From positions 62,001 through 126,000 of the forward strand of contig JACKLX010000005.1 in NCBI GenBank assembly GCA_024235695.1: a stretch of 64,000 bases of DNA, given 5' to 3'. The notes below the pieces were generated by a model that did not search any database, was not told the DNA's origin, and was given only the letters and a program-made list of their open reading frames with translations. The stretch comes from Accumulibacter sp. (GTDB lineage Bacteria; Pseudomonadota; Gammaproteobacteria; Burkholderiales; Rhodocyclaceae). The translations under genes and the position numbers were made by a program. Below are positions 47,306 through 56,934 of this stretch, in pieces. Position 1 is the stretch's first letter. Each line of letters begins with the position of its first letter.

Positions 47306-50077
47306 ATGAGTGCATCCCCCGACCAGGCCGACAAGGACCTGCCGCTGCGTGAGGACATCCGGCTGCTTGGCCGGATTCTCGGCGACACCGTGCAGCAACA
47401 GGAAGGCAGTGCCGTGTTCGACGTCGTCGAACGTATCCGCCGGAATTCGGTGCGTTTCGATCGCGAGCTCGACGAAGGCGCGCGCGCGGAACTGGAGGCA
47501 ATCCTCACCGAACTGCCGCGCGACACGATGCTCGCCGTCATCCGCTCGTTCACCTACTTCCTGCACCTCGCCAATATCGCCGAGGACGAGCACCACGTCC
47601 GCCGCCGCCGGGCGCACGAGATGATCGGCTCGCCGCCGCGCGATGGCAGCCTGGCACTGACCCTGAGCCGCCTGCAGGCGGCCGGCATCGGCCGCGAAGC
47701 CCTGCGCGACTGCCTCGAGCAGGCGCTGATCTCACCGGTGCTGACGGCGCATCCGACCGAGGTCAGCCGCAAGAGCATCCTCTATTGTCAACACCAGATC
47801 AGGGGTTTGCTCGACGACCGCGACCGACTGCGGCTGACCCCGGTCGAACTGGCCGAGAACGAAACGGCGCTGCGCCGCGCCGTGCTGACCCTGTGGCGGA
47901 CGCGCATGGTGCGTTCGACGCGTCTGGCGGTGATCGACGAAGTCAAGAACGGCATCAGCTACTTCGACGAGACCTTCTTCGTCGAGCTGCCACGGCTCTA
48001 TTGCCAGTTCGAAGACCAGCTCGCCGAGGCATTCCCCGCAGCGCAAGACGGTAACTGGTCGCTGCCGAACTTCTACCGGGTCGGCTCGTGGATCGGCGGC
48101 GACCGCGACGGCAATCCCTTCGTCACCGCCGGCATCCTGCGCGAGACCGTGCGCCGACAGTCGATCGCCGCTTTCGACTTCTACCTTGGCGAGATCCACG
48201 CGCTCGGTCGCGAACTGCCGCTGTCGCATACGCTGGTCGCCGTTTCAGAGGCCCTCGAGGCACTCGCCGAAGCATCGCCCGACACCGCGCCGCAACGCCT
48301 CGACGAGCCCTACCGGCGCGCCCTGACCGGGATCTATGCACGCCTGGCGGCGACCGCAAGCAAGCTCGATCAGCACGAATCGCCGGAGCATGCCGTCGGC
48401 CTCGCCGAAGCCTACGGCACGCCCGACGAGATCGTCGCCGACCTGCAGGTGCTGGTCACTTCGCTGACCGCCAACGGTGGCGAACTGGTCGCCGGCGGCC
48501 GCCTGCGTCGCCTGCTCCGCGCCATCGGCGTCTTCGGTTTCCACCTGGCGCCGATCGATCTGCGCCAGAACTCCGAGGTGCACGCGCGCACGGTCGGCGA
48601 ACTGCTCGCTCGCGCCGAACGCTGCGCCGATTACGCCGGCCTTGACGAGGCGGCACGAATCGCGCTGCTGACCGACGAAATCCGGACGACACGGCCGCTG
48701 TACTCGCCTTACATCGACTACGCCGCCGAAACCGTCGGCGAACTGGCGATCTTCTTCGCCGCCCGCGAACTGCGCGAGCGCTACGGCGCCGCCGCCCTGC
48801 CGAACTGCATCATCTCGAAGACCGACGGCGTCTCCGATCTGCTCGAAGTCGCGCTGCTGCTCAAGGAAGCCGGGCTGCTGTCGCCCGGCGCCGAGCCAAG
48901 ATTGGCACTCAACATCGTGCCGCTGTTCGAAACCATCGACGACCTGCAGCGCGCACCGACAGTGATGCACCGCCTGTTTTCGCTGCCTGCCTATCGGGCG
49001 CTGGTCGCTGCCCGCGACGACCAGCACGAGGTCATGCTCGGCTATTCGGACAGCAACAAGGACGGCGGCTTCCTGACCTCGGGCTGGGAGCTGTACAAGG
49101 CCGAAATCGGCCTCACCCGGGTGTTTGCCGAGCACGGCATTCGCCTGCGCCTGTTCCACGGCCGCGGCGGCAGCGTCGGCCGTGGTGGCGGACCGAGCTA
49201 CGACGCCATCCTGGCGCAGCCAGCTGGCGCCGTTTCCGGCCAGATCCGGATCACCGAACAGGGCGAAGTGATCGCCTCGAAGTACGCCAACCCGGAAGTC
49301 GGTCGCCGCAACCTCGAGATCCTCGCCGCGGCAACGCTCGAAGAGACCCTGCTGGGCACCGACCGCGACGGCGCGCCGACCGACGACTTCCACCAGGCGA
49401 TGGAAGCGCTGTCGACGCTGGCCTATGGCGCCTATCGCCAGCTGGTCTACGAGACGCCGGGATTCACCCGCTATTTCCGGGAATCGACGCCGATCCTCGA
49501 AATCGCCGCGCTGAACATCGGCAGTCGGCCGGCATCGCGAACGGCGTCCGAGCGAATCGAGGATCTGCGGGCAATTCCCTGGGTCTTTTCGTGGGCACAG
49601 TGCCGGCTGATGCTGCCCGGCTGGTACGGCTTCGGCAGCGCCGTCGAGCGCTGGCGCGAGGCGAACCCCGCCGGTCTGGCACTGCTCCAGGAGATGTTCC
49701 GACGGTGGCCGTTCTTCCGGACGCTGCTGTCGAACATGGACATGGTGCTGGCCAAGTCGGACCTGGCGATCGCCTCGCGTTATGCCGAACTGGTCAGCGA
49801 TGGCGAACTGCGGAACACCGTCTTCACGCGCATTCGCGACGAATGGCAGCGAACCCGCGCAGCCTTGCTGGCGATCAACGGCCAGTGCGAACTGCTCGCC
49901 GACAATCCGCTGCTGCAACGCTCGATGCGCAATCGCTTTCCCTACATCGACCTGCTCAATCATCTGCAGGTCGAACTGCTGCACCGGCTGCGCGCCGGCG
50001 ACGACGACGTCCGCCTGCAACGCGGCAGCCTGATCACCATCAACGGCATCGCTGCCGGATTGCGCAACAGCGGCTGA
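47306..50077 (+). CDS. ppc: phosphoenolpyruvate carboxylase
   Basis: A 923-residue enzyme that carboxylates PEP to oxaloacetate and refills the TCA cycle. Catalytic histidine in [43 protein letters not shown], the glycine loop [14 protein letters not shown] and the C-terminal tail [12 protein letters not shown] are all present. Length and motifs match bacterial PEPC. It has its own -10 element. No operon partner is evident. Confidence 0.97.
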   Translation: MSASPDQADKDLPLREDIRLLGRILGDTVQQQEGSAVFDVVERIRRNSVRFDRELDEGARAELEAILTELPRDTMLAVIRSFTYFLHLANIAEDEHHVRRRRAHEMIGSPPRDGSLALTLSRLQAAGIGREALRDCLEQALISPVLTAHPTEVSRKSILYCQHQIRGLLDDRDRLRLTPVELAENETALRRAVLTLWRTRMVRSTRLAVIDEVKNGISYFDETFFVELPRLYCQFEDQLAEAFPAAQDGNWSLPNFYRVGSWIGGDRDGNPFVTAGILRETVRRQSIAAFDFYLGEIHALGRELPLSHTLVAVSEALEALAEASPDTAPQRLDEPYRRALTGIYARLAATASKLDQHESPEHAVGLAEAYGTPDEIVADLQVLVTSLTANGGELVAGGRLRRLLRAIGVFGFHLAPIDLRQNSEVHARTVGELLARAERCADYAGLDEAARIALLTDEIRTTRPLYSPYIDYAAETVGELAIFFAARELRERYGAAALPNCIISKTDGVSDLLEVALLLKEAGLLSPGAEPRLALNIVPLFETIDDLQRAPTVMHRLFSLPAYRALVAARDDQHEVMLGYSDSNKDGGFLTSGWELYKAEIGLTRVFAEHGIRLRLFHGRGGSVGRGGGPSYDAILAQPAGAVSGQIRITEQGEVIASKYANPEVGRRNLEILAAATLEETLLGTDRDGAPTDDFHQAMEALSTLAYGAYRQLVYETPGFTRYFRESTPILEIAALNIGSRPASRTASERIEDLRAIPWVFSWAQCRLMLPGWYGFGSAVERWREANPAGLALLQEMFRRWPFFRTLLSNMDMVLAKSDLAIASRYAELVSDGELRNTVFTRIRDEWQRTRAALLAINGQCELLADNPLLQRSMRNRFPYIDLLNHLQVELLHRLRAGDDDVRLQRGSLITINGIAAGLRNSG

Positions 50078-50131
50078 GCGGGTCGGCGTCGTCGCCGGCG
50101 CTGACCGCTGGCGGGCGAACAGCACGCGCAT

Positions 50132-50172
50132 CTTTACCTGCCTTTGCAATCGCCGACGGCACTTTACCTGCC
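50132..50172 (+). promoter_or_regulatory. paired direct repeats upstream of the RND operon
   Basis: CTTTACCTGCC occurs at 50132-50142 and 50162-50172, exactly 30 bp apart, about three helical turns. The second copy ends 6 bp before the -10, so it fills the promoter core. Candidate operator for a local or distant regulator; no regulator gene lies next to the operon. Confidence 0.4.
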
Positions 50173-50178
50173 AAAGGC

Positions 50179-50184
50179 TATAAT
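50179..50184 (+). promoter_or_regulatory. consensus -10 element of the RND operon
   Basis: A perfect TATAAT in GGCTATAATGACGG. Transcription would start near 50191 and leave a leader of about 120 nt to the GTG at 50312. Confidence 0.45.
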
Positions 50185-50311
50185 GACGGCCTGATCTTGA
50201 GGAGTGCGGCGACGCGGCCGTGCGGCGTTCCCTTTCGACGATCTCCTTTTCGACCACCTCCCTTTACCTAGCCCTGGCCGGCGGCTGGCACGCCGGCGCC
50301 GGAGACCCCTC

Positions 50312-51451
50312 GTGAAACGCTCGCTTCGCCTCGCCGTCTATCTGCTCGCCGCCGTGCTGGTCCTCGGCGGCGGCTTCTTGCTGAGCCGCAAGAGCGCCAA
50401 CAGTGCCGCTGCCAACGCCGGCAGCGCTGCCCCGGCAAAGCGCAGCGCGCTGGCGGTGAACACCGTGCAGCCGGGGCAGGCTGCCTGGGCGCAGCAACTG
50501 AGCGTCAGTGGTGGCGTCTTCCCCTGGCAGGAAGCGCTGATCGCCGCCGAGACCAGCGGCCTGCGCGTCGTCAAGGTCGCTGCCGACGTCGGCAGCGTCG
50601 TTCGCCGCGGTGACCTGCTCGCCGAACTGTCGCGCGACAGCGTCGAGGCCGCTCTCGCACAGCAGGAGGCGAACGTCGCCAAGGCCAGGGCCGGCCTCGC
50701 CGAGGCCACCGCCAACGCCGACCGGGGACGCCGGGTGAAGGGTTCCGGCGCGCTCTCAGAGCAGCAGATCAACCAGTACCTGGTCGCCGAGAAGAGCGCC
50801 AGCGCAACGCTGGCGGCGGCGCAGGCGGCGCTCAGGAGCGAGCGCGTGCGGCTCGCGCAGACGCGCATCGTCGCCCCCGACGACGGCGTCATCAGCAGCC
50901 GCAGCGCGACGCTGGGCAGCGTCGTGCAGCCCGGCAACGAATTGTTCCGCCTGCTGCGCGGCAACCGCCTCGAGTGGCGCGCCGAGGTCTCCGCCGAGCA
51001 GTTGGCGCGGGTTGTACCGGGCCAGGACGCCCGCCTGCGCCTGGCCGACGGCTCGCTGGTGAGCGGCCGTGTGCGGCTGCTGGCACCGACGCTCGACCCG
51101 GCGACGCGCAAGGCGCTGGTCTATGTCGACCTGCCGGCCGACAGCGCCGCGCGCGCCGGCATGTTCGCCAGCGGCGAAATCCTCACCGGCAGCACGACGG
51201 CAACCGTGCTGCCGTCGTCGGCGGTGATCCTGCGCGACGGCCACAGCTACGTTTTCCAGGTCGGCGCACAGGACGCCGTCAGGCAAGTCAGGGTGGACAC
51301 CGGCCGGCGTGAAGGAGGCCAGGTCGAGATCCTGACGCCGCTGCCGGCCGACGCCCGGATCGTCGCCAGCGGCGGCGCTTTCCTCAACGACGGCGACGCG
51401 GTGCGCGTCGAGGCGGTGCCGGCAGCGGCGTCCGCCGAGGCGTCCAGATGA
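50312..51451 (+). CDS. RND efflux periplasmic adaptor (membrane fusion protein)
   Basis: A 379-residue adaptor. Start GTG 50312 follows GGAGAC and opens a membrane anchor (LRLAVYLLAAVLVLGGGFLL). The barrel-sandwich hybrid halves are ALIAAETSGLRVVKVAADVGSVVRRGD-type and RIVAPDDGVISSRSATLGSVV-type sequences, split by a coiled coil (about residues 110-170); a beta-barrel and membrane-proximal domain follow. It links the inner-membrane pump encoded next, whose ATG overlaps its TGA by 4 bp, to an outer-membrane channel not found here. Confidence 0.9.
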   Translation: MKRSLRLAVYLLAAVLVLGGGFLLSRKSANSAAANAGSAAPAKRSALAVNTVQPGQAAWAQQLSVSGGVFPWQEALIAAETSGLRVVKVAADVGSVVRRGDLLAELSRDSVEAALAQQEANVAKARAGLAEATANADRGRRVKGSGALSEQQINQYLVAEKSASATLAAAQAALRSERVRLAQTRIVAPDDGVISSRSATLGSVVQPGNELFRLLRGNRLEWRAEVSAEQLARVVPGQDARLRLADGSLVSGRVRLLAPTLDPATRKALVYVDLPADSAARAGMFASGEILTGSTTATVLPSSAVILRDGHSYVFQVGAQDAVRQVRVDTGRREGGQVEILTPLPADARIVASGGAFLNDGDAVRVEAVPAAASAEASR

Positions 51452-54400
51452 ACTTTTCCGCCTGGTCGATCCGCAACCCGGTTCCGGCGCTGCTGCTGTT
51501 CGTCCTGCTGAGCTTTCTCGGCATCAGCAGCTTCCGTTCGCTGGGCATCCAGAACTTCCCCGACATCGAGCTGCCGACGATCACCGTCTCTGCCACCTAC
51601 GAAGGCGTCGCGCCGGCACAGATGGAAACCGAGGTGGCGCGCAAGATCGAAGATCAGGTCGCGTCGCTTGGCGGCATCGAACACATCACCAGCACGCTCA
51701 CCGACGGTTCGGCGTCGATCAAGGTCGCCTTCAACATCGACAAGGACGCCGAAGTCGCGCTCAACGAAGTGCGCAACGCGATCGACACGGTGCGCGCCGA
51801 CCTGCCGGCGGCGATGCGCGACCCGGTGGTCTCCAAGGTTACCACTTCGGGCAGCGCGATCCTCACCTACGCGTTGCGCTCCGAGCGGCTGGACGAGGAG
51901 GCGCTGTCGTGGTTGGTCGATAACGACGTCGCCAAGGCGATGCTGGCAGTCAAGGGCGTCGGCAAGGTGGCACGCATCGGCGGCGTCGACCGCGAGGTGC
52001 AGGTCGATCTCGACACCGACCGCCTGGCGGCACTGGGCGTCACCGCGGCCGACGTTTCAAACCTGCTGCGGCAGGTGCAGCAGGACGCCTCGGGCGGTCG
52101 CGGCGACATCGGCAACGGCATCCAGTCGGTGCGCACCCTGGCAGGCGTGAGCACCGTCGCCGACATTGCCGCACTCGATATTCCACTCGCCGGCGGGCGC
52201 AGCGTCCGGCTCGGCGACGTGGCGAAAGTTCGCGACGGCGTCGCCGAGCGCAGCAGCATCACCCTGCTCGACGGCCAGCCGGTGGTCAGCTTCGAAGTCA
52301 CCCGCATCAAGGGCGCCAGCGAAGTCGCGGTGGCCAACGCGGTGCGCAAGGCGGTACGCAAGCTGCAGGAGAAGAACCCGCTGGTGCACATCGAGGAGGC
52401 TTTCAATACCGTCGCACCGGTACAGGACAACTTCGACGGCTCGATGGAACTGCTCTACGAAGGAGCCATCCTGGCAATTCTGGTGGTCTGGTGGTTCCTG
52501 CGCGACTGGCGCGCGACGCTGGTCTCGGCGACGGCGCTGCCGCTGTCGATCATCCCCACCTTCGCCGCCATGTATTACCTCGATTTCAGCCTCAACACGC
52601 TGACCCTGCTGGCGCTGGCGCTGGTCGTCGGCATTCTGGTCGACGACGCGATCGTCGAGATCGAGAACATCGTCCGCCACCTGCGCATGGGCAAGACGCC
52701 GATCCAGGCCGCCACCGAGGCCGCCGATGAGATCGGCCTGGCGGTGATCGCCACCACCTTCACGCTGGTTGCGGTCTTCCTGCCGACCGCTTTCATGGGC
52801 GGCGTGCCGGGCAAGTTCTTCAAGCAGTTCGGAATCACCGCGGCGGTTGCGGTGCTCGTCTCGCTGCTCGTCGCGCGGCTGCTGACGCCGATGATGGCGG
52901 CCTATTTCCTCAAGGCGCACGGCGCCCAGCAAGCCGACAGTCGCCTGATGACGCGCTTCCTCGCATCGGCCAGCTGGTGCCTGCACCACCGCAAGACGAC
53001 CGCGCTCGCCGCCGTCGTGTTCTTCGTCGGCTCGCTGTCGCTGCTGCCCTTGCTGCCGACCGGCTTCGTCCCCGCCGCCGACCGTGCACAGACCCGCGTG
53101 AGCATCGAACTGCAACCCGGCAGCACGCTCAACGAGACGCGGGCGCTCGCCGAGCAGGCGCGCCGGCTGCTCGAGGAAATGCCCGAGGTGACGCGCGTCT
53201 TCAGCGCCGTCGGCCGCAGCTCGGGCGGCAACGACGGACCGTTCGCCGGCAGCGGCAGCAGCGACGTGCGCAAGGCGACGCTGACCGTGAACCTGGTCTC
53301 GCGCCACGACCGCGCCAGGCAGAGCGTCGTCGAGGCCGACATCCGCCGGCGGATGGCCGTCCTGCCCGGTGCCCGGGTCTCGGTCGGCGCCGGCCAGACC
53401 GGTGAAAAGCTCCAACTGGTGCTCGCCGGCGAGGACGCCGAGGCCCTGCGCCTGGCCAGTCAGGCCGTCACCTCCGAACTGCGGACGCTGCCGGGAATCG
53501 GCAACGTCACCTCGGGCGCCAGCCTGCAGCGGCCCGAGATCCACATCACGCCGGACTTCGCCCGCGCCGCCGACCTGGGCGTCACCGCCGCGGCGATGGC
53601 CGAAGTGATCCGCGTCGCCACCGCCGGCGATTACGACGCCAGGCTGGCCAAGCTCAACCTCGCGCAGCGCCAGATTCCGATACGCGTCCGCCTCGACGAA
53701 GGCCTGCGCCACGACCTCGACGCGGTACGCCAGTTGCGCGTGCCGGCGAACAAGGGCGCCGTGCCGCTCGACACCGTCGCCGACATCCGAATGGGCAGTG
53801 GCCCGGCGCAGATCGACCGCCTGGACCGCCAGCGCAACGTCAGCATCGACGTCGAACTCGGCAGCCGCGACCTCGGCGCGGTGGTCGCCGAAGCGGATAA
53901 ACTGCCGTCGCTCAAGGGCCTGCCGCCGGGAATCAGCCGGCCGCCGTCGGGCGACGCCGAGCGCATGGCCGAGCTGTTCGGCAGCTTCGGCTCGGCAATG
54001 CTGATCGGCGTGCTGTTCATCTATGTCGTGCTGGTGCTACTGTTCCACGACTTCCTGCAACCGGCGACCATCCTCGCCGCGCTGCCACTGTCGGTCGGCG
54101 GCGCCTTCTTCGCCCTGCTGGTCACCCACAACAGCTTCTCGATGCCGTCGGTGATCGGCCTGCTGATGCTGATGGGCATCGTCACCAAGAACTCCATCCT
54201 GCTCGTCGAGTACGCGGTGATGGCCAGGCGCGAGCATGGCATGGCGCGCTTCGAAGCGCTGATCGACGCCTGCCACAAACGCGCCAAGCCGATCCTGATG
54301 ACCACCATCGCCATGGTCGCCGGCATGACACCGATCGCCCTGGGAATCGGTGCCGAGCCGAGTTTCCGCTCGCCGATGGCGATCGCGGTAATTGGAGGCC

Positions 54401-54537
54401 TGCTGACTTCGACGGTGCTGAGCCTGCTGGTGATCCCGGTGGTGTTTACCTATGTCGATGACCTGCTGCTGTTGCTGAAACGGATTGCCGGGCGGCTGCA
54501 TCGGGCGAATCACGGGGTGGGGACGGCTGGGCCGTGA
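51448..54537 (+). CDS. RND efflux transporter permease subunit
   Basis: A 1029-residue proton-driven pump of the HAE-1 type with 12 helices. The N-terminus FSAWSIRNPVPALLLFVLL, PDIELPTITVSATYEGVAP, the helix-4 proton relay GILVDDAIVEIENIVRHL, and the C-terminal GIVTKNSILLVEYAVMAR and PMAIAVIGGLLTSTVLSLL are family landmarks. Substrate class cannot be read from sequence. No tolC-like gene follows. Its last about 500 bp have a damaged second copy at 55.86-56.23 kb. Confidence 0.93.
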   Translation: MNFSAWSIRNPVPALLLFVLLSFLGISSFRSLGIQNFPDIELPTITVSATYEGVAPAQMETEVARKIEDQVASLGGIEHITSTLTDGSASIKVAFNIDKDAEVALNEVRNAIDTVRADLPAAMRDPVVSKVTTSGSAILTYALRSERLDEEALSWLVDNDVAKAMLAVKGVGKVARIGGVDREVQVDLDTDRLAALGVTAADVSNLLRQVQQDASGGRGDIGNGIQSVRTLAGVSTVADIAALDIPLAGGRSVRLGDVAKVRDGVAERSSITLLDGQPVVSFEVTRIKGASEVAVANAVRKAVRKLQEKNPLVHIEEAFNTVAPVQDNFDGSMELLYEGAILAILVVWWFLRDWRATLVSATALPLSIIPTFAAMYYLDFSLNTLTLLALALVVGILVDDAIVEIENIVRHLRMGKTPIQAATEAADEIGLAVIATTFTLVAVFLPTAFMGGVPGKFFKQFGITAAVAVLVSLLVARLLTPMMAAYFLKAHGAQQADSRLMTRFLASASWCLHHRKTTALAAVVFFVGSLSLLPLLPTGFVPAADRAQTRVSIELQPGSTLNETRALAEQARRLLEEMPEVTRVFSAVGRSSGGNDGPFAGSGSSDVRKATLTVNLVSRHDRARQSVVEADIRRRMAVLPGARVSVGAGQTGEKLQLVLAGEDAEALRLASQAVTSELRTLPGIGNVTSGASLQRPEIHITPDFARAADLGVTAAAMAEVIRVATAGDYDARLAKLNLAQRQIPIRVRLDEGLRHDLDAVRQLRVPANKGAVPLDTVADIRMGSGPAQIDRLDRQRNVSIDVELGSRDLGAVVAEADKLPSLKGLPPGISRPPSGDAERMAELFGSFGSAMLIGVLFIYVVLVLLFHDFLQPATILAALPLSVGGAFFALLVTHNSFSMPSVIGLLMLMGIVTKNSILLVEYAVMARREHGMARFEALIDACHKRAKPILMTTIAMVAGMTPIALGIGAEPSFRSPMAIAVIGGLLTSTVLSLLVIPVVFTYVDDLLLLLKRIAGRLHRANHGVGTAGP

Positions 54538-54700
54538 GCGGAGCGAGGCGGTCTGCGTCGGCTTCGCGAGTAGCGGCGCGACGGCACTGCCAACGGCATT
54601 GGTGATTGTCTCGGCTTGCACTAGCCTCGCTGCAACAAGGTCACAGGGACGGCAAGTGAAATGGGGGGCGAGGCTACAGGAATGATCTGACCCCGTCCTG
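54040..54700 (+). repeat. left copy of a direct duplication (RND 3' end plus downstream DNA)
   Basis: The last about 500 bp of the RND gene and about 160 bp beyond match 55861-56400. Coding parts are near-identical in long stretches; the downstream parts are more diverged but share blocks such as GGGGGGCGAGGCTACAGG. The pair brackets the IS66 remnant and pseudoazurin. Confidence 0.8.
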
Positions 54701-54929
54701 CACGCCCAGTGCTTCTGGCGCAGCTTGTGGTTCCTGGCAAGAATCGTAGCTGCGACAGAGGGCATCTCTTCCATCTTCCATCTTGCGATGACCTCGCATT
54801 TGTCTTGAATGTCCCTCCGATGAGGGGCGAGGTAACAGCTTGCCTTCAACACGACCGCAGCACCGCGGCGTTTTCCGGGCAGCGGCTTTGTCCAACGGCT
54901 GGCTGCGGCAGACGGTTCGCCGTGCGGCG
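54538..54929. other. non-coding stretch after the RND gene
   Basis: No credible gene. It includes the downstream part of the direct duplication (to about 54700), then unassigned sequence before the IS66 remnant. A minus-strand frame runs through it from the transposase end but has no recognisable domain. Confidence 0.5.
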
Positions 54930-55197
54930 TCACATCCTGGGTGCCGAGGCGCCGCAATAGCGGGCGAAGCGGATCGGTGGCGAAGAGCTGCTTCCAGAGT
55001 CACGGCGTGAGTTCCTGGACACGTTCGGCCGGATGCCGTCCGACGCGCTGCAGGACATCGACCAGATAGTCGTAAGAATCGATCTGCTGCAGCCGACAGA
55101 TCGCCAACAAGCGGTGGATGATCCCGACGTGCTTTGCCACCAACTCGGTCCAGCAGAACAGCCTGTTCCTGCACGGCCGGGCACGCGCAAGCGGGCG
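54930..55197 (-). pseudogene. IS66-family transposase, C-terminal remnant
   Basis: Read on minus, one frame gives RNRLFCWTELVAKHVGIIHR, LLAICRLQQIDSYDYLVDVL and QRVGRHPAERVQELTP, then a stop (TGA, 55002-55000), then LWKQLFATDPLRPLLRRLG in the same frame. This matches the C-terminus of IS66 TnpC proteins, where the motif normally continues ELTPR-x-WK, so the stop is most simply a CGA-to-TGA change. The N-terminal and catalytic parts of the transposase are missing, and no terminal inverted repeats were identified. It marks past insertion next to pseudoazurin. Confidence 0.78.
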
Positions 55198-55286
55198 ATG
55201 ATCCGAACATGGGTAGTGCCGTTGCAACCCCTACCGAGGCGCGCTGTCGAATTCCACTCCGTTATACCGTGAGCAGGGAGAACGCC

Positions 55287-55841
55287 ATGATCAACAGCAT
55301 GCGCGAATACGTCTTGTGTCGCACGCCAGGCACGATGCACTCACAAGGAACGACGCAAATCCCGTCCGTCGGTCACAGAACCACCAAGCGCAAGACAAGA
55401 GAACTCACGACCAAATTTGTCGCGGCGCTATCCCTGGCGCTTGCCGCGACGGCTGGGCAAGCAGCCGACATTGCGATCCAAATGCTGGACACGTCGAAAG
55501 ACGGGCCCCTCGCTTTCGAACCCGTTTTCGTCAAGGCCAACGTCGGAGACACCCTGGTGTTCAACCCATCGAGCAAGGGGCACACAACGGAAAGCCTGCT
55601 CGTTCCCGATGGCGCCAAGCCATGGAAGAGTGGCTACGACAAAGCAACCCGCGTCACCGTCGAGAAAGAGGGGATCTACCTGTACGGCTGCGAGGCGCAT
55701 CGCAGGATGGGCATGGTCGGCGTCGTACAGGTGGGGCAACCGGTCAATCTGGAGGCGGCATCAAAGGCCGCTGCCGCGGAGACTGCGCACTTCGTCATGA
55801 ACAAGGATCGCTTCTCGAAAGCCCTGGCGCAGGTGCACTAA
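55287..55841 (+). CDS. pseudoazurin (type 1 copper protein)
   Basis: A 184-residue form as called from ATG 55287, which has an AGGGAG ribosome-binding site. The mature cupredoxin is clear: signal-like FVAALSLALAATAGQA, then the copper ligands H99 (SSKGHTTES), C135, H138 and M143 (YGCEAHRRMGM). Pseudoazurin donates electrons to copper nitrite reductase or other periplasmic enzymes. The 40 residues before the signal peptide are unusual; the natural start may have been the codon at 55407, which is ACG where ATG would give MTKFVAAL. An ATG at 55338 would leave 23 extra residues. It sits between IS66 debris and a duplicated RND fragment, suggesting acquisition. Confidence 0.85.
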   Translation: MINSMREYVLCRTPGTMHSQGTTQIPSVGHRTTKRKTRELTTKFVAALSLALAATAGQAADIAIQMLDTSKDGPLAFEPVFVKANVGDTLVFNPSSKGHTTESLLVPDGAKPWKSGYDKATRVTVEKEGIYLYGCEAHRRMGMVGVVQVGQPVNLEAASKAAAAETAHFVMNKDRFSKALAQVH

Positions 55842-55860
55842 TCGTATCACCGGACCACCC

Positions 55861-56225
55861 CTCTTCCACCACTTCCTCCAGCCGGCGACCATCCTCGCCG
55901 CGCTGCCGCTGTCGGTCGGCGGCGCCTTCTTCGGCCTGCTGGTGCTGATCGGCATCGTCACCAAGAACTCCATCCTGCTCGTCGAGTACGCGGTGATGGC
56001 CAGGCGCAAGCATGGCATGGCGCCGATCGCGCTGGGAATCGGTGCCGAGCCGAGTTCCCGCTCGCCGATGGCGATTGCGGTAATTGGAGGCCTGCTGACT
56101 TCGACGGGGCTGAGCCGGCTGGTGATCCCGGTGGTGTTTACCCATGTCGATGACCTGCTGCTGTTGCTGAAGCGGATTGCCGGGCGGCTGCACCGGGCGA
56201 ATCATGGGGTGGTGTTGGTGGGGTA
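55861..56225 (+). pseudogene. shrunken second copy of the RND permease 3' end
   Basis: The frame reads FLQPATILAALPLSVGGAFF, LIGIVTKNSILLVEYAVMAR and PMAIAVIGGLLTST, ending in TAG, matching 54040-54537. Two internal deletions of about 45 and 84 bp, each between short direct repeats (CCTGCTG-type and GGCATG), keep the frame open. There is no start region, and it cannot form a pump. Confidence 0.88.
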
Positions 56226-56400
56226 GTGAACGGCACGAGGCGATTAGCTTCGGCTTCACGATCTGCGACCGCACTGCGAACGACAGTGGTGATCGTTTCG
56301 GCTTACACTATCCGCGCTTCAACACGATCGTCGGGACGGCAAGTAAAGCGGGGGGCGAGGCTACAGGGAAGACCTTACCCCGTCTCTGCGTGCCTGCGTG
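55861..56400 (+). repeat. right copy of the direct duplication
   Basis: Matches 54040-54700 in the same orientation, 1.8 kb away. Beyond the RND fragment, 56226-56400 still shares blocks with 54538-54700, so the duplication extended past the gene. The rest up to 56514 holds no gene. Confidence 0.75.
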
Positions 56401-56514
56401 CCTGTGTTCAAGTACCATGGCCAAACACTAGATTCCAAACGACGTCGGCGCTGACGCGCCGACGCGCCTGAACCCGAGCATTGGACCTGCGAGAACACAA
56501 CAAAGCGAGCCAAT

Positions 56515-56934
56515 ATGCAAACGTTTCTCGAACCGACACCAGAGTCTGCCCGCGCTTTCCTCATGCGAGGCATAACGGGCCGTGTGGTCATGTTGAACCT
56601 GCTTCGCTACCGTCCTATTGCCGACTATTCGGCATCGCCACAGCTCGCTCCCGCAACGTCGATTACCGGCGAGGCAGCTTATCGTCTGTACATGGAGCAC
56701 ATCATGCCGCCCCTGGAGAAGTCTGGCGGCAAGCTGCTGTTTTTCGGCCGCGGCGGTCCCTTCCTTATCGGGCCCGACAACGAGCGCTGGGATGCGGCAC
56801 TACTGGTACAGCAATCCAGCCCGGCGGCATTCATGGCATTTTCGTCCGACGCCGAATGTCTGGCAGGCATTGCTCACCGTACGGCCGCTTTGGCAGATTC
56901 GCGCTTACTGCCGCTCGAGGAAAACGGCTGCTGA
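56515..56934 (+). CDS. DUF1330-like protein
   Basis: A 139-residue protein of the dimeric alpha/beta-barrel type. VVMLNLLRYRPIADY, ITGEAAYRLYMEHIMPPLEK and FSSDAECLAGIAHRTAAL, with RWDAALLVQ, fit DUF1330-type proteins of unknown role. The ribosome-binding site is weak. It lies just after the duplicated RND fragment and has no clear operon partner. Confidence 0.7.
   Translation: MQTFLEPTPESARAFLMRGITGRVVMLNLLRYRPIADYSASPQLAPATSITGEAAYRLYMEHIMPPLEKSGGKLLFFGRGGPFLIGPDNERWDAALLVQQSSPAAFMAFSSDAECLAGIAHRTAALADSRLLPLEENGC

Noticed and set aside
48245-50257. 670-codon antisense frame inside ppc
   Set aside because: ppc on plus has all catalytic motifs; the antisense frame has none.
52057-53712. 551-codon antisense frame inside the RND permease gene
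   Set aside because: Shadow of the pump gene; Arg/Gln/Asp-rich with no fold.
54037-54957. 306-codon minus-strand gene across the RND 3' end
   Set aside because: Only its first part (54957-54930) belongs to the IS66 remnant; the rest is antisense to the pump gene and untranslated debris.
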